NCBI RefSeq assembly: GCF_007556815.1
Contig: NZ_CP041743.1
Location: 2,639,001 to 2,703,000, forward strand
From: Paraburkholderia megapolitana
GTDB lineage: Bacteria > Pseudomonadota > Gammaproteobacteria > Burkholderiales > Burkholderiaceae
Reading direction: 5' to 3'
DNA: 64,000 bases
How positions within the stretch are numbered: the stretch's first letter is position 1; each line of letters opens with the position of its first letter. The notes beneath the pieces are model-generated. The model did not search any database, was not told the origin of the DNA, and saw only the letters and a list, made by a program, of their open reading frames with translations. The position numbers and the translations under genes are program-made. Positions 1 to 10,206 of the stretch are shown piece after piece.

Positions 1-422
1 GTGAGATTTCTTCGGATCACCCGGATTGCAGGAGATATGCATGTGGAATAATCAAGCACGAAGGCTAGAATCCCACAGAAGAAGACTCAAAGACCATCTG
101 TGTCAGGTCGTGAAATTTTCGGTGAATCATATTCAGGATTTATTATCGAGCCATAAATTTGTGTAAATGAATATTTCTTGCGATACGCTTTCGAGGAAAT
201 TTATAAATCGTAAAGTTTGAAGAATTTATGACTTCACGGAATTGGAATTCCCATTAAGTGCAGATTGACTATTCAATAAACATAATCCGGCACGCGATGC
301 AATTCCGGTTGTCGATGTGCAGTGCGGGGTAGCGGACGGGTTTCGCGTGCGATCGATATAACGATTGGTCGCTTTGGCGACGGTGCATCCGTTGCTACGA
401 TGGCCAGCTGGTTCGCGAGGCA
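1..422. other. Gene-free upstream region of the soxC gene
   Basis: No convincing reading frame is seen here. The first 300 bases are clearly richer in A and T than the genes that follow, as expected of a promoter region or of the end of another intergenic stretch cut by the window edge. A GAGG sequence at 417-420 sits just before the soxC start codons. I could not settle on a promoter: a TTGACT at 265-270 has no -10 hexamer at the right distance. Confidence 0.5.
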
Positions 423-1703
423 ATGACGCCGATGACAAAGATTCGCAACACATCCCCCAATCCACCCACCTCACGCGGCCGCCGCCGTTTGCTGGGCGGG
501 CTCGCAGCAAGCGGACTGATCGCCGCGCGGCGCGCCGGCGCAGCAAACCCGACGCTCGAGGTCGCACCGTGGAGCCGTATTCCGGGCGCCCCGATACTCG
601 AACACCCTTACGGATTGCCGTCGCTACATGAGTCCGAGGTCGTGCGCCGTAGTGCGCGCACGTGGCCATTGCCGGGGTCCGCTTCATCGATGACGCCGCT
701 AGCGGATCTATACGGCACGATCACGCCGAATGGCCTTGTTTACGAGCGGCATCACGGCGGCGTGCCCGATATCGATCCCGATCGGCACCGCCTCGCGATT
801 CATGGCCTCGTGCGCGAACCGAAACTGTTCACGATGGACGATCTGGTCCGTCTTCCATCCGAGTCGCGCATTCATTTCATCGAATGTTCGGGCAACACCG
901 GCAGCGAGTGGAATGGACCGAGCGGCCAACCGGTGCAACTCACACACGGTTTGCTCTCGTGTTGCGAATGGACGGGCGTGCGCCTGTCGACCTTGCTCGA
1001 AGAAGTTGGCGGTCTGTCGACGTCGAACGGTGCACGCGGCGGCTGGATGCTGGCCGAGGGCGCGGATGCCGCGGCGATGACACGCAGCTTGCCGCTCGAA
1101 CGCATTCTCGATCGGGCGCTGGTCGTCTATGCGCAAAACGGCGAGCGCCTGCGTCCGGAAAACGGCTATCCGTTGCGCCTGATCGTGCCGGGGTTCGAAG
1201 GCAATACGAACGTCAAATGGCTGCGCCGCCTGAAGTTTGTCGATGCGCCGTTGCAGACTCGCGAGGAAACCTCGAAGTACACGAGCTTGATGGCAGACGG
1301 CACCGCTCGCCAGTTTGCGTTCGAGATGGATGCGAAGTCGGTGATCACGAGGCCGTCGCCAGGACATCGCCTGACCACGCAGGGCTATTACCCGATTAGT
1401 GGTCTTGCGTGGTCGGGGCGCGGTGCGATTCGCAAGGTCGAAGTATCGACGGATGCGGGCGCGACGTGGCAACTGGCGCGCCTCGACGGGACGCCGCGCG
1501 ATCGCGCGCTCACGCGCTTTCAGGCTGACTGGCTCTGGCAGGGTGCGCCCGCGGCGATCCTGTCACGCGCTACCGATTCGACCGGTTACGTGCAGCCCAC
1601 ACGCGAAGCACTGGTCGCCGCACGCGGGCTGAATTCGCAGTACCACTACAACGCGATTCAGCAATGGCGTATCGATGCGAGCGGCGAGGTGCGCAATGCG
1701 TAA
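423..1703 (+). CDS. soxC: SoxC-type sulfite dehydrogenase, molybdenum cofactor subunit
   Basis: This 426-residue protein matches the sulfite oxidase/SoxC family in length and layout. A twin-arginine export signal (SRGRRRLLGG around residues 17-26, then a hydrophobic run) indicates folded export to the periplasm with the molybdenum cofactor. The motif FIECSGN contains Cys155, the expected molybdenum ligand, and a C-terminal Mo-co dimerisation domain follows from about residue 290. The family oxidises sulfite or protein-bound sulfane sulfur and passes electrons to a c-type cytochrome, here the overlapping next gene. An in-frame ATG at 432 is an alternative start. No soxXYZAB genes are in the window, so sulfite oxidation on its own is the more likely role. 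Confidence 0.87.
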   Translation: MTPMTKIRNTSPNPPTSRGRRRLLGGLAASGLIAARRAGAANPTLEVAPWSRIPGAPILEHPYGLPSLHESEVVRRSARTWPLPGSASSMTPLADLYGTITPNGLVYERHHGGVPDIDPDRHRLAIHGLVREPKLFTMDDLVRLPSESRIHFIECSGNTGSEWNGPSGQPVQLTHGLLSCCEWTGVRLSTLLEEVGGLSTSNGARGGWMLAEGADAAAMTRSLPLERILDRALVVYAQNGERLRPENGYPLRLIVPGFEGNTNVKWLRRLKFVDAPLQTREETSKYTSLMADGTARQFAFEMDAKSVITRPSPGHRLTTQGYYPISGLAWSGRGAIRKVEVSTDAGATWQLARLDGTPRDRALTRFQADWLWQGAPAAILSRATDSTGYVQPTREALVAARGLNSQYHYNAIQQWRIDASGEVRNA

Positions 1704-2235
1704 TTTCTTGCCGCGCAGGCTTCTGGCTGGCCTGCTTGTCATCGCAGGTTCGTTTGTACCGGGCGCCTATGCAGCGCACGACATCGGCACGCCACTGTCG
1801 GAGCAGGACGTCGCGCCATGGAACATCGACGTTGCGCCCGATGGCCGCGGCCTGCCCGCCGGCAGCGGCGATGTCGCGACAGGGGCGCATGTGTTCGCAG
1901 CTCAGTGCGCCGCATGCCACGGCGCGCAAGGACAAGGTTTGATCGGCGACGCGCTGGTGGGCGGGCAGGGTACGCTCGCGGGCGCGAAACCGAAGCGCAC
2001 GGTCGGCAGTTACTGGCCGTATGCCACGACCTTGTTCGACTATATCCGCCGCGCGATGCCGTACAACGCGCCCGAGTCGCTATCCGCCGACGACGTGTAC
2101 GCCGTTTGCGCCTTCCTGCTCAACCAGAACGGCATCGTCCCCGCGGATACGCGCCTCGATGCGCAGTCGCTACCGGCGGTGAAAATGCCGAACCGCGGCG
2201 GATTCGTCGTCGATCCGCGACCGGGGCGACTGTGA
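1696..2235 (+). CDS. SoxD-like monohaem c-type cytochrome
   Basis: A 179-residue exported cytochrome c. I chose the ATG at 1696 because a GAGG lies just upstream and the protein then begins with a clean signal peptide (basic start, LLAGLLVIAG, cleavage near AYA-A). One haem site, Cys71-Ala-Ala-Cys74-His75, is visible, with Met in the MPYNAPE segment as likely axial ligand. It overlaps soxC by 8 bases, so the two are co-translated and this is the probable electron acceptor. Classical SoxD is longer and carries two haems, so this is a short SoxD-like or SorB-like partner. Confidence 0.82.
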   Translation: MRNFLPRRLLAGLLVIAGSFVPGAYAAHDIGTPLSEQDVAPWNIDVAPDGRGLPAGSGDVATGAHVFAAQCAACHGAQGQGLIGDALVGGQGTLAGAKPKRTVGSYWPYATTLFDYIRRAMPYNAPESLSADDVYAVCAFLLNQNGIVPADTRLDAQSLPAVKMPNRGGFVVDPRPGRL

Positions 2236-2250
2236 GTTGCGGTGACCGTT

Positions 2251-3129
2251 TTACTGCTGCAAGCCCCAGCGGCGCACGGTAATCCGCTCGAGCGTATCGA
2301 ACACCAGATGCTCGATCAGCAGACCGATCACGATAACCGCCGCAAGCCCAGCGAAAACCCGATCCGTATACAGCTCGTTGCGGTTCTCGAAGATGTACCA
2401 GCCGAGACCGCCGCTGCCCGAACTCGCGCCAAACACGAGTTCGGCGGCGATCAGGGTGCGCCATGCGAAGGCCCAGCCGACCCGCAAGCCGGAGAGTATC
2501 GACGGTAGCGCGGCCGGTATGAGAATCGACAGGACGTGACGCAAGCCCGTCAGACCATAGTTGCGGCCCGTCATGCGCAGCGTCGCCGGCACCGCCTGGA
2601 AGCCCGCGTAGGTATTGAGCGCAAGCGGCCACAACACCGCGTGCACCAGCACGAACAGCAGGCTGCCGGTGCCGAGACCGAACCACAACAGCGCGAGCGG
2701 CAGCAAAGCGATCGACGGTAGCGGATTGAACATCGCGGTCAGCATGGTCAGCAGATCGCGACCGATGCGGGTCGAAACCGCTAGCGAAGTCAGCACGAAC
2801 GCGAATGCAACCCCGAGCAGATAGCCGCGCAGCAGTACCGACATCGAGTTAGCGGTTTTTTGCAGCAACTCGCCGGACAGGATGCCCTGGACGAATGCAT
2901 TGAGCGTAGCGGTGAAGGTTGGCAGCAACAGATCGTTGTCGACTGCACGCGCCGCGAATTCCCATATGACCACGAGCACGAGCGCAATCAGCGTCTTGCG
3001 CAACCAGGTCTGCGCGAAAATCCGTTTGCCGAGCGGCAGCGGTGCATCGACAGCGATATCGCCGAGCGGCTCGAGTGGGTGTTCGTATTCTTCGCGAACG
3101 GGCGGCAGCAGCCTGGCAGGCGAGTTCAT
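2251..3129 (-). CDS. Sulfonate/nitrate/taurine-type ABC transporter permease
   Basis: This 292-residue inner-membrane protein has the SsuC/TauC permease layout: a charged cytoplasmic start of about 40 residues, a first membrane span near 48-65, further spans, and the BPD-type domain with its cytoplasmic coupling loop around residues 165-200. Its start overlaps the end of the ATPase gene by 4 bases, so transporter subunits are translated together. The gene ends 15 bases from the end of the cytochrome gene, which faces it. Substrate is inferred from family only; aliphatic sulfonates would fit the neighbouring sulfite dehydrogenase. Confidence 0.85.
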   Translation of the reverse strand: MNSPARLLPPVREEYEHPLEPLGDIAVDAPLPLGKRIFAQTWLRKTLIALVLVVIWEFAARAVDNDLLLPTFTATLNAFVQGILSGELLQKTANSMSVLLRGYLLGVAFAFVLTSLAVSTRIGRDLLTMLTAMFNPLPSIALLPLALLWFGLGTGSLLFVLVHAVLWPLALNTYAGFQAVPATLRMTGRNYGLTGLRHVLSILIPAALPSILSGLRVGWAFAWRTLIAAELVFGASSGSGGLGWYIFENRNELYTDRVFAGLAAVIVIGLLIEHLVFDTLERITVRRWGLQQ

Positions 3130-3995
3130 TGAGCGGACTCCGTTGGTTCGAACAGCAAGCGATGAATGCGCTCGGCGCTGCGCTGAAAATCGCTGCGCCC
3201 GGTACTGTCCTGCGTGTATTGATGACTGTTGACCTCAGCTCGCACCCGGCCCGGATGCGGCGACAGCAGCAGAATTCGGTTGCCGACAATCAGCGCCTCC
3301 TCGATCGAATGTGTGACGAACAGCAGCGTGAAATTCACCTCTTCCCACAGACGCAGCAGCTCTTCCTGCATCTTGCGACGGGTCAACGCATCGAGCGCTG
3401 CGAACGGTTCATCCATCAGCAGCACGCGTGGCTGCATTGCGAGCGCACGCGCAATCGCTACACGCTGCTTCATCCCGCCCGACAAGGTATGCGGATACGC
3501 CTTCGCAAACGATGCAAGCCCAACCTTGTCGAGGTAGTGCAGCGCACGTTCGCTGGCTTCGGCACGCGACAGTTTCCTCGCCACACGCAACGGAAACACG
3601 ACGTTTTGCAGCACCGTCTTCCATGGCGGCAACTGGTCGAACTCCTGGAACACCACGATACGGTCGGGGCCGGGTGCGTGTACCCGTTGGCCATCCAGCG
3701 AAATGCTGCCGGAGGTCGGTTCGATAAACCCAGCAACCGCTTTGAGCAGTGTCGATTTACCGCAGCCCGATGGACCGAGCAGCACGAAACGATCGCCGCC
3801 GTAGACGTCGAAACTGACCTGATGGGTTGCACGCACGATCCGTTCGCGGGTGCGGTATTCGAGGTTGACGCGGTCCACGACCAGGAGTTTTTCGCTGGTT
3901 TGCGCAGGCGCTGCGATCTGTGCCGGATCGTCGCCGTCGGGTGCACTTGGCACATCGGATGCAGCGGGAAATAAAAGCGTGGGATTGGCCACCAT
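3126..3995 (-). CDS. Sulfonate/nitrate/taurine-type ABC transporter ATPase
   Basis: A 289-residue ABC ATPase of the SsuB/TauB/NrtD group. Walker A (GPSGCGKST), the signature LSGGMKQR, Walker B ([11 protein letters not shown]) and the switch histidine (VTHSIEEA) are all present. The first 35 or so residues before the ABC domain are Ala/Pro-rich and unusual for the family, so the real start might lie further in. It sits between the binding-protein gene (46 bases upstream) and the permease gene (4-base overlap), forming a complete importer. Confidence 0.87.
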   Translation of the reverse strand: MVANPTLLFPAASDVPSAPDGDDPAQIAAPAQTSEKLLVVDRVNLEYRTRERIVRATHQVSFDVYGGDRFVLLGPSGCGKSTLLKAVAGFIEPTSGSISLDGQRVHAPGPDRIVVFQEFDQLPPWKTVLQNVVFPLRVARKLSRAEASERALHYLDKVGLASFAKAYPHTLSGGMKQRVAIARALAMQPRVLLMDEPFAALDALTRRKMQEELLRLWEEVNFTLLFVTHSIEEALIVGNRILLLSPHPGRVRAEVNSHQYTQDSTGRSDFQRSAERIHRLLFEPTESAQ

Positions 3996-4041
3996 CAGAT
4001 CGGTCCAGGTGAGTAGGTCAGGCTGGAATGCAGGCGCAATG

Positions 4042-5097
4042 TCAGCTTCCTGAGGCCGTAGCAGGGTCTTCGAAGAAGTAATCCTTCCATGACTTCGGTT
4101 CGTTTTTGATCGCGCCGACGCGATACATGAACTGCGCCAGTGCGAACGTATTCTGCGGTGCGACCTTGAACTGCACCTGCGGATTTTTGATCACCTTCAA
4201 CAACAGGTTGCGGTCGATCTTCGACTGGTTCACGCGGATATAGATGTCGGCAGCGGCGTCCGGGTTGGCCGTGACAAAGCGCGCCGCGTCGGCGAGCGCA
4301 TCGACGAACGCGCGATACGTCTTCGGGTTGGCGTCGCGGAATTTCTCGGTGGCGTATAGCACCGTCGCCGAACTCGGGCCACCGAGTACGTCGTAGGAAC
4401 TCAGCACGATGTGCGCTTTCGGATTGCCTGCGAGTTCCTGCTCCTGAAACGGCGGATTGCCGAAATGCCCGGTGATCTCCGTGCCGCCGGCGATGATCGC
4501 GGCGGCCGCATCGGGATGCGGAATCGCCTGCGTAAACCTGTCGAGGCGGTTGTAGTCCTTGTCGCCCCACTGTTTCGCCGCGGCGAACTGCAATACACGC
4601 GATTGCACCGACACGTTGACCGCCGGGACTGCGATCCGGTCTTTCTCGGTGAAGTCGGCAATCGTTTTCACGTTCGGGTTGTTGGAGACGAGGTAGTAGG
4701 GCAGATTGCCGAGCGAGGCAACGCCCTTAACGTTTTGTCTGCCGTGGGTACGATCCCAGATCGTCAGCAATGGACCAACGCCTGCTCCCGCGATATCGAT
4801 GGCGCCGGAGAGCAGCGCGTCGTTGACCGCCGCGCCACCCGACAGCCTGATCCAGTCCACCTTGATGTCGAGTCCCTGCTTGCGTCCCTCGCTCTCGATG
4901 AATTTCTGGTCGCGCGCGACGTTCAGCAGCAGATAGACCACGCCGAACTGCTCGGCGATGCGGATCTGCCCTTCGGCGCGTGCCGGTGCGGCAGCGATGA
5001 GGCTTGCCGTTGTACCGATTGAAATCGTGAGCAGGGTTGCGATGACGCGACGCGCGAAAGACGACGCAAACGCGGTCGGGAGAAGAGTGAACTGCAT
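4042..5097 (-). CDS. Periplasmic binding protein, SsuA/TauA/NrtA-like
   Basis: First gene of the importer operon. The ATG at 5097 gives a 351-residue protein starting MQFTLLP with a typical signal peptide (hydrophobic run about residues 18-35, cleavage after ARA). The mature part has the NMT1/THI5-like binding-protein fold, with the typical early segment [19 protein letters not shown] and the [14 protein letters not shown] loop. Such proteins capture sulfonates, taurine, nitrate or related small anions. It is transcribed away from the response regulator gene at 5419, with about 320 bases between. Confidence 0.83.
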   Translation of the reverse strand: MQFTLLPTAFASSFARRVIATLLTISIGTTASLIAAAPARAEGQIRIAEQFGVVYLLLNVARDQKFIESEGRKQGLDIKVDWIRLSGGAAVNDALLSGAIDIAGAGVGPLLTIWDRTHGRQNVKGVASLGNLPYYLVSNNPNVKTIADFTEKDRIAVPAVNVSVQSRVLQFAAAKQWGDKDYNRLDRFTQAIPHPDAAAAIIAGGTEITGHFGNPPFQEQELAGNPKAHIVLSSYDVLGGPSSATVLYATEKFRDANPKTYRAFVDALADAARFVTANPDAAADIYIRVNQSKIDRNLLLKVIKNPQVQFKVAPQNTFALAQFMYRVGAIKNEPKSWKDYFFEDPATASGS

Positions 5098-5348
5098 CGA
5101 TACTCCGGTCAGCATGTGAATGAATCGAGGCGAGCTTGCCGTCCGAACGGCATGTCACCTTTCTTCGTTCAGCCGGAGCGTAGACGCCAGCCCGTGGGTC
5201 GGGGCGCGATGCGCCAAATCTACCGGCGCACAGGGGCGAGGGCAACGAAGCAAATCGGATACGTTTATCTGCTGGAGTGATAAACCCGATGCTGTACCGG
5301 AGATAGCGAGGTGCCAGCGGCGCTTCGTCGTCCTCCAGGCGATCTGGT

Positions 5349-5388
5349 ATAAATGTCGCCCAAACACGGGCGATGCCAAACGGGCATC
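5349..5388 (+). promoter_or_regulatory. Tandem short dyads upstream of the response regulator
   Basis: A TATAAA at 5349-5354 is followed at once by two touching inverted repeats: TCGCCC-N6-GGGCGA (5356-5373) and GATGCC-N5-GGCATC (5372-5388). They share two bases and have similar spacers (AAACAC and AAACG). They lie 31-63 bases before the regulator start, so they could be operator sites or alternative hairpins in the 5' leader. The rest of the 5098-5418 gap shows nothing else I can support. Confidence 0.4.
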
Positions 5389-5418
5389 TCATAATCATAT
5401 CGACGGGGACAGGAAGTA

Positions 5419-6141
5419 ATGGACAAGCACCGCATCGCAGTGCTGGATGACGACCCCGAGGTACGTCACTGGCTGCAAGGTTTGCTGGAGGAAGCGGGGT
5501 TCGCAGTTTCGGCGGTCGAGAACGCGTCGAGCATGCAGGCGCGCTTGCAGGCAGCACCGCATTCGCTCGTCATTCTTGATCTGAAGTTGCGCGGGGAGGA
5601 CGGCCTGACCGTCGCCCGTGAACTGCGCCGCCAGTCGGACATGCCGATCATCATGATCAGCGGTCTTGGTGACGAGACCGACCGGGTGCTGGGTCTCGAG
5701 ACGGCCGCCGACGATTTCGTCACCAAGCCGTTCTCCGGGCGCGAACTGCTGGCGCGCGTGCGCGCACAGTTGCGGCGCACAACCGAGCTGTCGATGCCGC
5801 GCCCATCCGGTGCGCTGACAAGTGGGCCGCGCTTTTCGTTCGGCGGCTGGTTGCTCGATCTGGCGGCCCGCACGCTGAGCCGCAACGGCGACGAATGCAC
5901 GCTCACCCAGGGCGAATTCGCGTTGCTTGCCGCGATGGTGCAGCAGCCGTCGCGCATCTGGTCGCGCGACCAGTTGCTCGAACACACACGCGGCGTCGAT
6001 ATCGATGTCTATGACCGAACGATCGACGTGCTGATCCTGCGCCTGCGTCGCAAGATCGAGCCGAATCCCGGCCAGCCGGTGTATATCCGGACGCAACGCG
6101 GCGTCGGGTATATGTTCTCGGCCGCCGTAACCCGGCTGTAG
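5419..6141 (+). CDS. OmpR-family response regulator
   Basis: A 240-residue DNA-binding response regulator. The receiver domain (about 1-120) has the acidic pocket DDD near residues 10-12, the phospho-acceptor Asp54 in VILDLKL and the conserved Lys in TKPFSG. The C-terminal winged helix (about 140-235) carries the usual RTIDVLILRLRRKIE recognition region and the QRGVGYMF hairpin. GGGGACAGGAAG precedes the start. Four bases separate it from the kinase gene, so the two form an operon. The target genes are unknown; the thu sugar operon downstream and the sulfonate importer upstream are the nearest candidates. Confidence 0.92.
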   Translation: MDKHRIAVLDDDPEVRHWLQGLLEEAGFAVSAVENASSMQARLQAAPHSLVILDLKLRGEDGLTVARELRRQSDMPIIMISGLGDETDRVLGLETAADDFVTKPFSGRELLARVRAQLRRTTELSMPRPSGALTSGPRFSFGGWLLDLAARTLSRNGDECTLTQGEFALLAAMVQQPSRIWSRDQLLEHTRGVDIDVYDRTIDVLILRLRRKIEPNPGQPVYIRTQRGVGYMFSAAVTRL

Positions 6142-6145
6142 TCCG

Positions 6146-8776
6146 ATGTGGGCCGCCCTGAAGGCTCGTGCGTTGCCCGTCAGCGTGCGTGCCAAGCTGG
6201 TCGCGACGTTTCTCGTCCTGTTCGGCATCACGCTTGCCGTGGTTGGCGTCGGCGTGCTCGGGATGCGGGCGAATCAGGACGCACTCGACGAATACGAGGC
6301 CAACGTCGTGCCGGAGATCGCACGGGCGCTAGAACTTTCCGACAAGGTCGCCCAGCTCGCCGCCGTCGCACCGGGCATGACACTCACCGATTCATCGGAT
6401 CTGCTGCATAACGACGCCGAGCTGCTGAGCGGGCTGCTCGGCGACATCCGGCGGCTCTCGCCTGGTCTGTCGAAGCAGGCTGCCGACAATCTCGCCGTAA
6501 CCGACGAACTCGATGCCATCGATCAGGACCTCGCGCGCCTGCTCGTCGTCTCCGCCCGGCAGCGGCAACTGCGCGAAGAGCTCGCCGGCCTGCGCTCGAC
6601 CACCGATCAGATCGGCGACGCGATCATGCGCAGAAAAAGCGTGTTCGCGCAAAGCGCGCCGACCTTGCTCGAGGTGTGGGCACGCACGACGAGCGCGCTG
6701 CAGGCGGCCAATGCAGCCGAGCTCGGCGCGGCCGAGGGCGACAACGAGGCATTGTGGTTGCAGGTGACAGCGCGCGGCGAGGATGCACGCCAGCCGCAAC
6801 TCGCCGAGGCGCTCGCGCAGGTCGACAACGGCCCGCGCAACGCGTTCGCGGTGCGGCGCGAGTTCCTGTCGAGCGAGGCGCAGACCAGCTATCTCGTGAC
6901 GCTGCTGCGCGGGCATTCCGATCACCTGAGCGGCAAGGCGGCCCGCTACGTCGAGCACCTGCGGCAGATCGCGCGGGAGCGCAGCGACGAGGTGCGCAAG
7001 GTCGCGCTCTCGAGCCTCTCCGGTCTCCTGCTGCTCGCGATCGCGGGCGTCGCGGTCGCGCTTGTGGGGGTCGCCTATGTGAACCGGATTCTGCAGAAGC
7101 TGCAGGCGATGACGCGCGTCATGGGGCGCCTCGCTGCCGGCGATACGTCTGGCCAGATTCCCTCCACGCACCGGCCCGATGAAGTCGGCGAACTGGCGCG
7201 CGCGTTCGAGATATTCCGCACCAACCTGCTGGAAAAACAGCGTCTTACGCAAGGCATGGAAGCGCAGCGCCGGTTGCAGGAATCGGTGCTGAATTCGATG
7301 AACGACGGCGTGTCCGTGCACGACGCTCACGGGCGACTGATCGCCTGGAACCCGACCTTCGCGACCTTGCTGGGATGCGCACCCGAGGTGCTCCATCCGG
7401 GCACACCGCTCAATGTGCTGCGCCGTCTGGTGGACCGGCCGGCTCGCTGGCGGCAGGTATCGCACAACAGCGCCACCTATACCGTGGACGGCGCGCGGAT
7501 TGCCGCGTCGGCGGAATTTCATATCCGCAACCAGCGCATTCTGGAGTTTCACAGTCAGCCGCTGCCGGATGGCGGCTGGGTCGCCGTGTGCCGCGATGTA
7601 ACGAGCCGGCGCGCAGTGGAGGCGGAGTTACGGCAGGCCCAGAAGATGGACGTACTCGGCCAGCTAACCGGCGGCGTTGCCCACGATTTCAATAATTTCC
7701 TCGTGGCGATTCTCGGCAATCTCGAACTGTTGCTGCCGCGTTTGCAGACCCAGCCCGAAGCGCTCGTGATGACCGAACGCGCGCGTCGCGCGGCCGAGCG
7801 GGCGTCGCGCCTGACGCGGCGGCTCCTCGCGTTCGCCCGGCGACAGCCGTTGCAGGCGGAGCGCATCTCGGTCGAAACGATGCTGCTCGACATGCTCGAT
7901 CTCGTCGAGTATTCGGCGGGGGCGCAGGTCAGCGTTGCGCTCGATTTGCCTGGCGTGCCGTTGTGGGTCAATGTCGATCGCGGGCAACTGGAGAATGCCG
8001 TGCTGAATCTGGCGCTCAACAGCACGGCTGCGATGCCGAATGGGGGCACGCTCACCCTGTCCGCGTATCGCGCCGCGCCGGCAAGCGGCAGCGACAGCGT
8101 GCCGCCAGCGGTCGTGCTGGCAATCGACGATACCGGCTGCGGCATTCCCTCCGTGCTGCTCCACAAGGTGATCGAACCGTTCTTCACGACACGAGCGGCA
8201 GGCGAGGGCAGCGGCCTCGGTCTTAGCAGCGTGTATGGGTTTGTGCGACAGAGCGGCGGCGATCTGCGGATTCACAGTACGCCCGGCCAGGGAACCCGCG
8301 TCGAATTGTGGCTACCCGCGAGCGATGCGCCGTCCCACGTCGGAGCGCTGTCGGCCGAACCGCCGCGAACGCCAATGCAGATGACGGATGCGCATGTATT
8401 GGTGGTGGAAGACGACGCCGACGTGAGGGATACCGCGCTCGCCCAGTTCGCCGCACTCGGCGTGCGGGCCGACGCGGTGGCGAGCGGTGCGCACGCACTG
8501 CAATGGCTCGATATGCACGGCCCGGTGACGCTCGTGCTGTCCGATATTTCACTCGGTGCGAGCGGCAGCGGGATCGAGTTTGCAGCCGAGCTGGCGCGAC
8601 GCTGGCCGCTCCAGCAGATTGCATTGACGTCGGGGTTGCCGCCTGAAGTGCATCAGACACACCCGGCCTGGAACCCCGATCTGCCGTTCATCGCGAAGCC
8701 GTTCAATCTCGACACGCTTGCGGCGTTACTACGCCGGCCGGCTCGCACCGCCGCTGTCCGCTACGACGTCTCGTGA
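6146..8776 (+). CDS. Hybrid sensor histidine kinase with PAS and receiver domains
   Basis: This 876-residue inner-membrane kinase has membrane spans near residues 12-36 and 287-311 around a large periplasmic sensor of about 250 residues. A HAMP linker (about 311-363), a PAS domain (about 375-485), a HisKA domain with His513 in GGVAHDFNNF, an HATPase_c domain (N-box with LNLALNSTAAM, then DTGCGIP and GSGLGLSSVYG) and a C-terminal receiver domain (LVVEDDAD, Asp in LVLSDISLG, Lys in AKPFN) follow. Phosphate can thus pass inside the protein or to the regulator encoded just upstream. The sensed signal cannot be read from sequence. Confidence 0.92.
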   Translation: MWAALKARALPVSVRAKLVATFLVLFGITLAVVGVGVLGMRANQDALDEYEANVVPEIARALELSDKVAQLAAVAPGMTLTDSSDLLHNDAELLSGLLGDIRRLSPGLSKQAADNLAVTDELDAIDQDLARLLVVSARQRQLREELAGLRSTTDQIGDAIMRRKSVFAQSAPTLLEVWARTTSALQAANAAELGAAEGDNEALWLQVTARGEDARQPQLAEALAQVDNGPRNAFAVRREFLSSEAQTSYLVTLLRGHSDHLSGKAARYVEHLRQIARERSDEVRKVALSSLSGLLLLAIAGVAVALVGVAYVNRILQKLQAMTRVMGRLAAGDTSGQIPSTHRPDEVGELARAFEIFRTNLLEKQRLTQGMEAQRRLQESVLNSMNDGVSVHDAHGRLIAWNPTFATLLGCAPEVLHPGTPLNVLRRLVDRPARWRQVSHNSATYTVDGARIAASAEFHIRNQRILEFHSQPLPDGGWVAVCRDVTSRRAVEAELRQAQKMDVLGQLTGGVAHDFNNFLVAILGNLELLLPRLQTQPEALVMTERARRAAERASRLTRRLLAFARRQPLQAERISVETMLLDMLDLVEYSAGAQVSVALDLPGVPLWVNVDRGQLENAVLNLALNSTAAMPNGGTLTLSAYRAAPASGSDSVPPAVVLAIDDTGCGIPSVLLHKVIEPFFTTRAAGEGSGLGLSSVYGFVRQSGGDLRIHSTPGQGTRVELWLPASDAPSHVGALSAEPPRTPMQMTDAHVLVVEDDADVRDTALAQFAALGVRADAVASGAHALQWLDMHGPVTLVLSDISLGASGSGIEFAAELARRWPLQQIALTSGLPPEVHQTHPAWNPDLPFIAKPFNLDTLAALLRRPARTAAVRYDVS

Positions 8777-8936
8777 GCGGGCGCGGCCACGCCGATTGTT
8801 TCGATTGTTAACAGCGCGACCCTCTCTCGAAATTGTCGATTAACCCAGCTCGTGTCTGATACACCCACGCGACGGACCGGCTCGCACCCGATGCAGCCGC
8901 TGTCGCAGAAGAGACAAACAAAACATGGAGACACGG

Positions 8937-10205
8937 ATGGTCACGATCAAGACAGGCTTGCTCACGATGGCACTCGCGCTCAGCGTCGGCCCGGTGGCTG
9001 CGGCAACGCTGCGCATCGCCTGCGGCTCGGCGGGCGTGGACCAGGAAGTCTGTCAGATATCGGCGAAGCACTGGGCGGAGAAGACCGGTAACGAGGTCGA
9101 GTTCATCAACATGCCGAACAGCTCCAACGAAACCCTGGCGCTTTATCAGCAGCTTCTTGGCAGCGGCTCCGACAAGATCGATGTGATGCAGATCGATACG
9201 GTCTGGCCCGGCATTCTCGCCAGTCACCTTATCGATCTCAAGCCGTACAGCAACGGCCAGGAGCACCAGTCGTTCCCAAGCGTCGTTGCGAACGATACCG
9301 TGAACGGCAAGCTGGTCGCGATGCCGTGGTTCATCGATACAGGGCTGCTCTATTACCGCAAGGATCTGCTTGAGAAGCATCACCTGAAAGTACCCACGAC
9401 CTGGGAAGAGCTTGACGCCACCGCGCGCAAGATCCAGAGCGCCGAGCGGGCAGCCGGCAACGAGAAGATGTGGGGCTATGTCTGGCAGGGCCGGGCGTAT
9501 GAAGGGCTGACCTGCAATGCGCTCGAATGGGTGAGCAGCCACAACGGCGGCGACGTGATCGACGGCGAGGGCCGTGTCACGATCGATAATCCCGCGGCCG
9601 CCCGCGCGCTCGATCTTGCCGCGAAATGGGTGGGCACGATCAGCCCGCGCGCGGTACTGAACTATGGCGAGGAAGAGGCGCGCGGCGTGTTCCAGTCGGG
9701 CAATGCGCTGTTCATGCGCAACTGGCCCTACGCATGGTCGATCGCGAACAAGGCCAACAGCTCGATCAAGGGCAAGGTAGGCGTCGCGCCGTTGCCGAAA
9801 GGTGGTGCGGACGGCAAGTCGAGCGCAACGCTCGGCGGCTGGCAGCTCGCCGTGTCGCGCTATTCGCCGAATCCGAAGCTGGCCGCCGATCTCGTGATGT
9901 ACCTGTCGAGCGCCGACGTGCAGAAGATGCGCGCGGTTCAGGCCTCGTTCAATCCGACCATTCCCGCGCTCTACGAAGACAAGGACGTACTTCAGGCCAA
10001 CCCGTTCATGGCGGAGCTACTGCCAACGTTCAACACGGCGGTGGCGCGTCCATCGACGGTGACGGGGCCGAAGTACAACCAGGTCAGCAACCAGTTCTGG
10101 AACGCTGCGCATGACGTGCTGGCGGGTAGCGACAACGCGTCGGGGGCGCTCGCGAAGCTCGCGGTCTCGCTCAAACGGCTGGCACCGAATGGCACCTGGC
10201 GCTGA
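8937..10205 (+). CDS. thuE: Trehalose/disaccharide ABC transporter binding protein
   Basis: A 422-residue family 1 solute-binding protein. The ATG at 8937 is preferred over 8925 because GGAG lies 6 bases before it and the signal peptide (MVTIKTGLLTMALALSVG, cleavage near VAAA) starts there. The DVMQIDTVWPG and MPWFIDTGLLYYRKDLLEKH segments are typical of ThuE/LpqY-like sugar binders. It heads an operon whose later genes are thuA and thuB homologues, which is why trehalose or a related disaccharide such as sucrose or maltitol is the best substrate guess. Confidence 0.85.
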   Translation: MVTIKTGLLTMALALSVGPVAAATLRIACGSAGVDQEVCQISAKHWAEKTGNEVEFINMPNSSNETLALYQQLLGSGSDKIDVMQIDTVWPGILASHLIDLKPYSNGQEHQSFPSVVANDTVNGKLVAMPWFIDTGLLYYRKDLLEKHHLKVPTTWEELDATARKIQSAERAAGNEKMWGYVWQGRAYEGLTCNALEWVSSHNGGDVIDGEGRVTIDNPAAARALDLAAKWVGTISPRAVLNYGEEEARGVFQSGNALFMRNWPYAWSIANKANSSIKGKVGVAPLPKGGADGKSSATLGGWQLAVSRYSPNPKLAADLVMYLSSADVQKMRAVQASFNPTIPALYEDKDVLQANPFMAELLPTFNTAVARPSTVTGPKYNQVSNQFWNAAHDVLAGSDNASGALAKLAVSLKRLAPNGTWR

Positions 10206-10206
10206 C

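Noticed and set aside
265..290. TTGACT followed by CATAAT as a promoter for soxC
   Set aside because: The spacing between the two elements is only about 10 bases, far short of 16-18.
226..687. Minus-strand reading frame overlapping the soxC start
   Set aside because: Arg-rich composition and full overlap with a well-supported gene mark it as a shadow frame.
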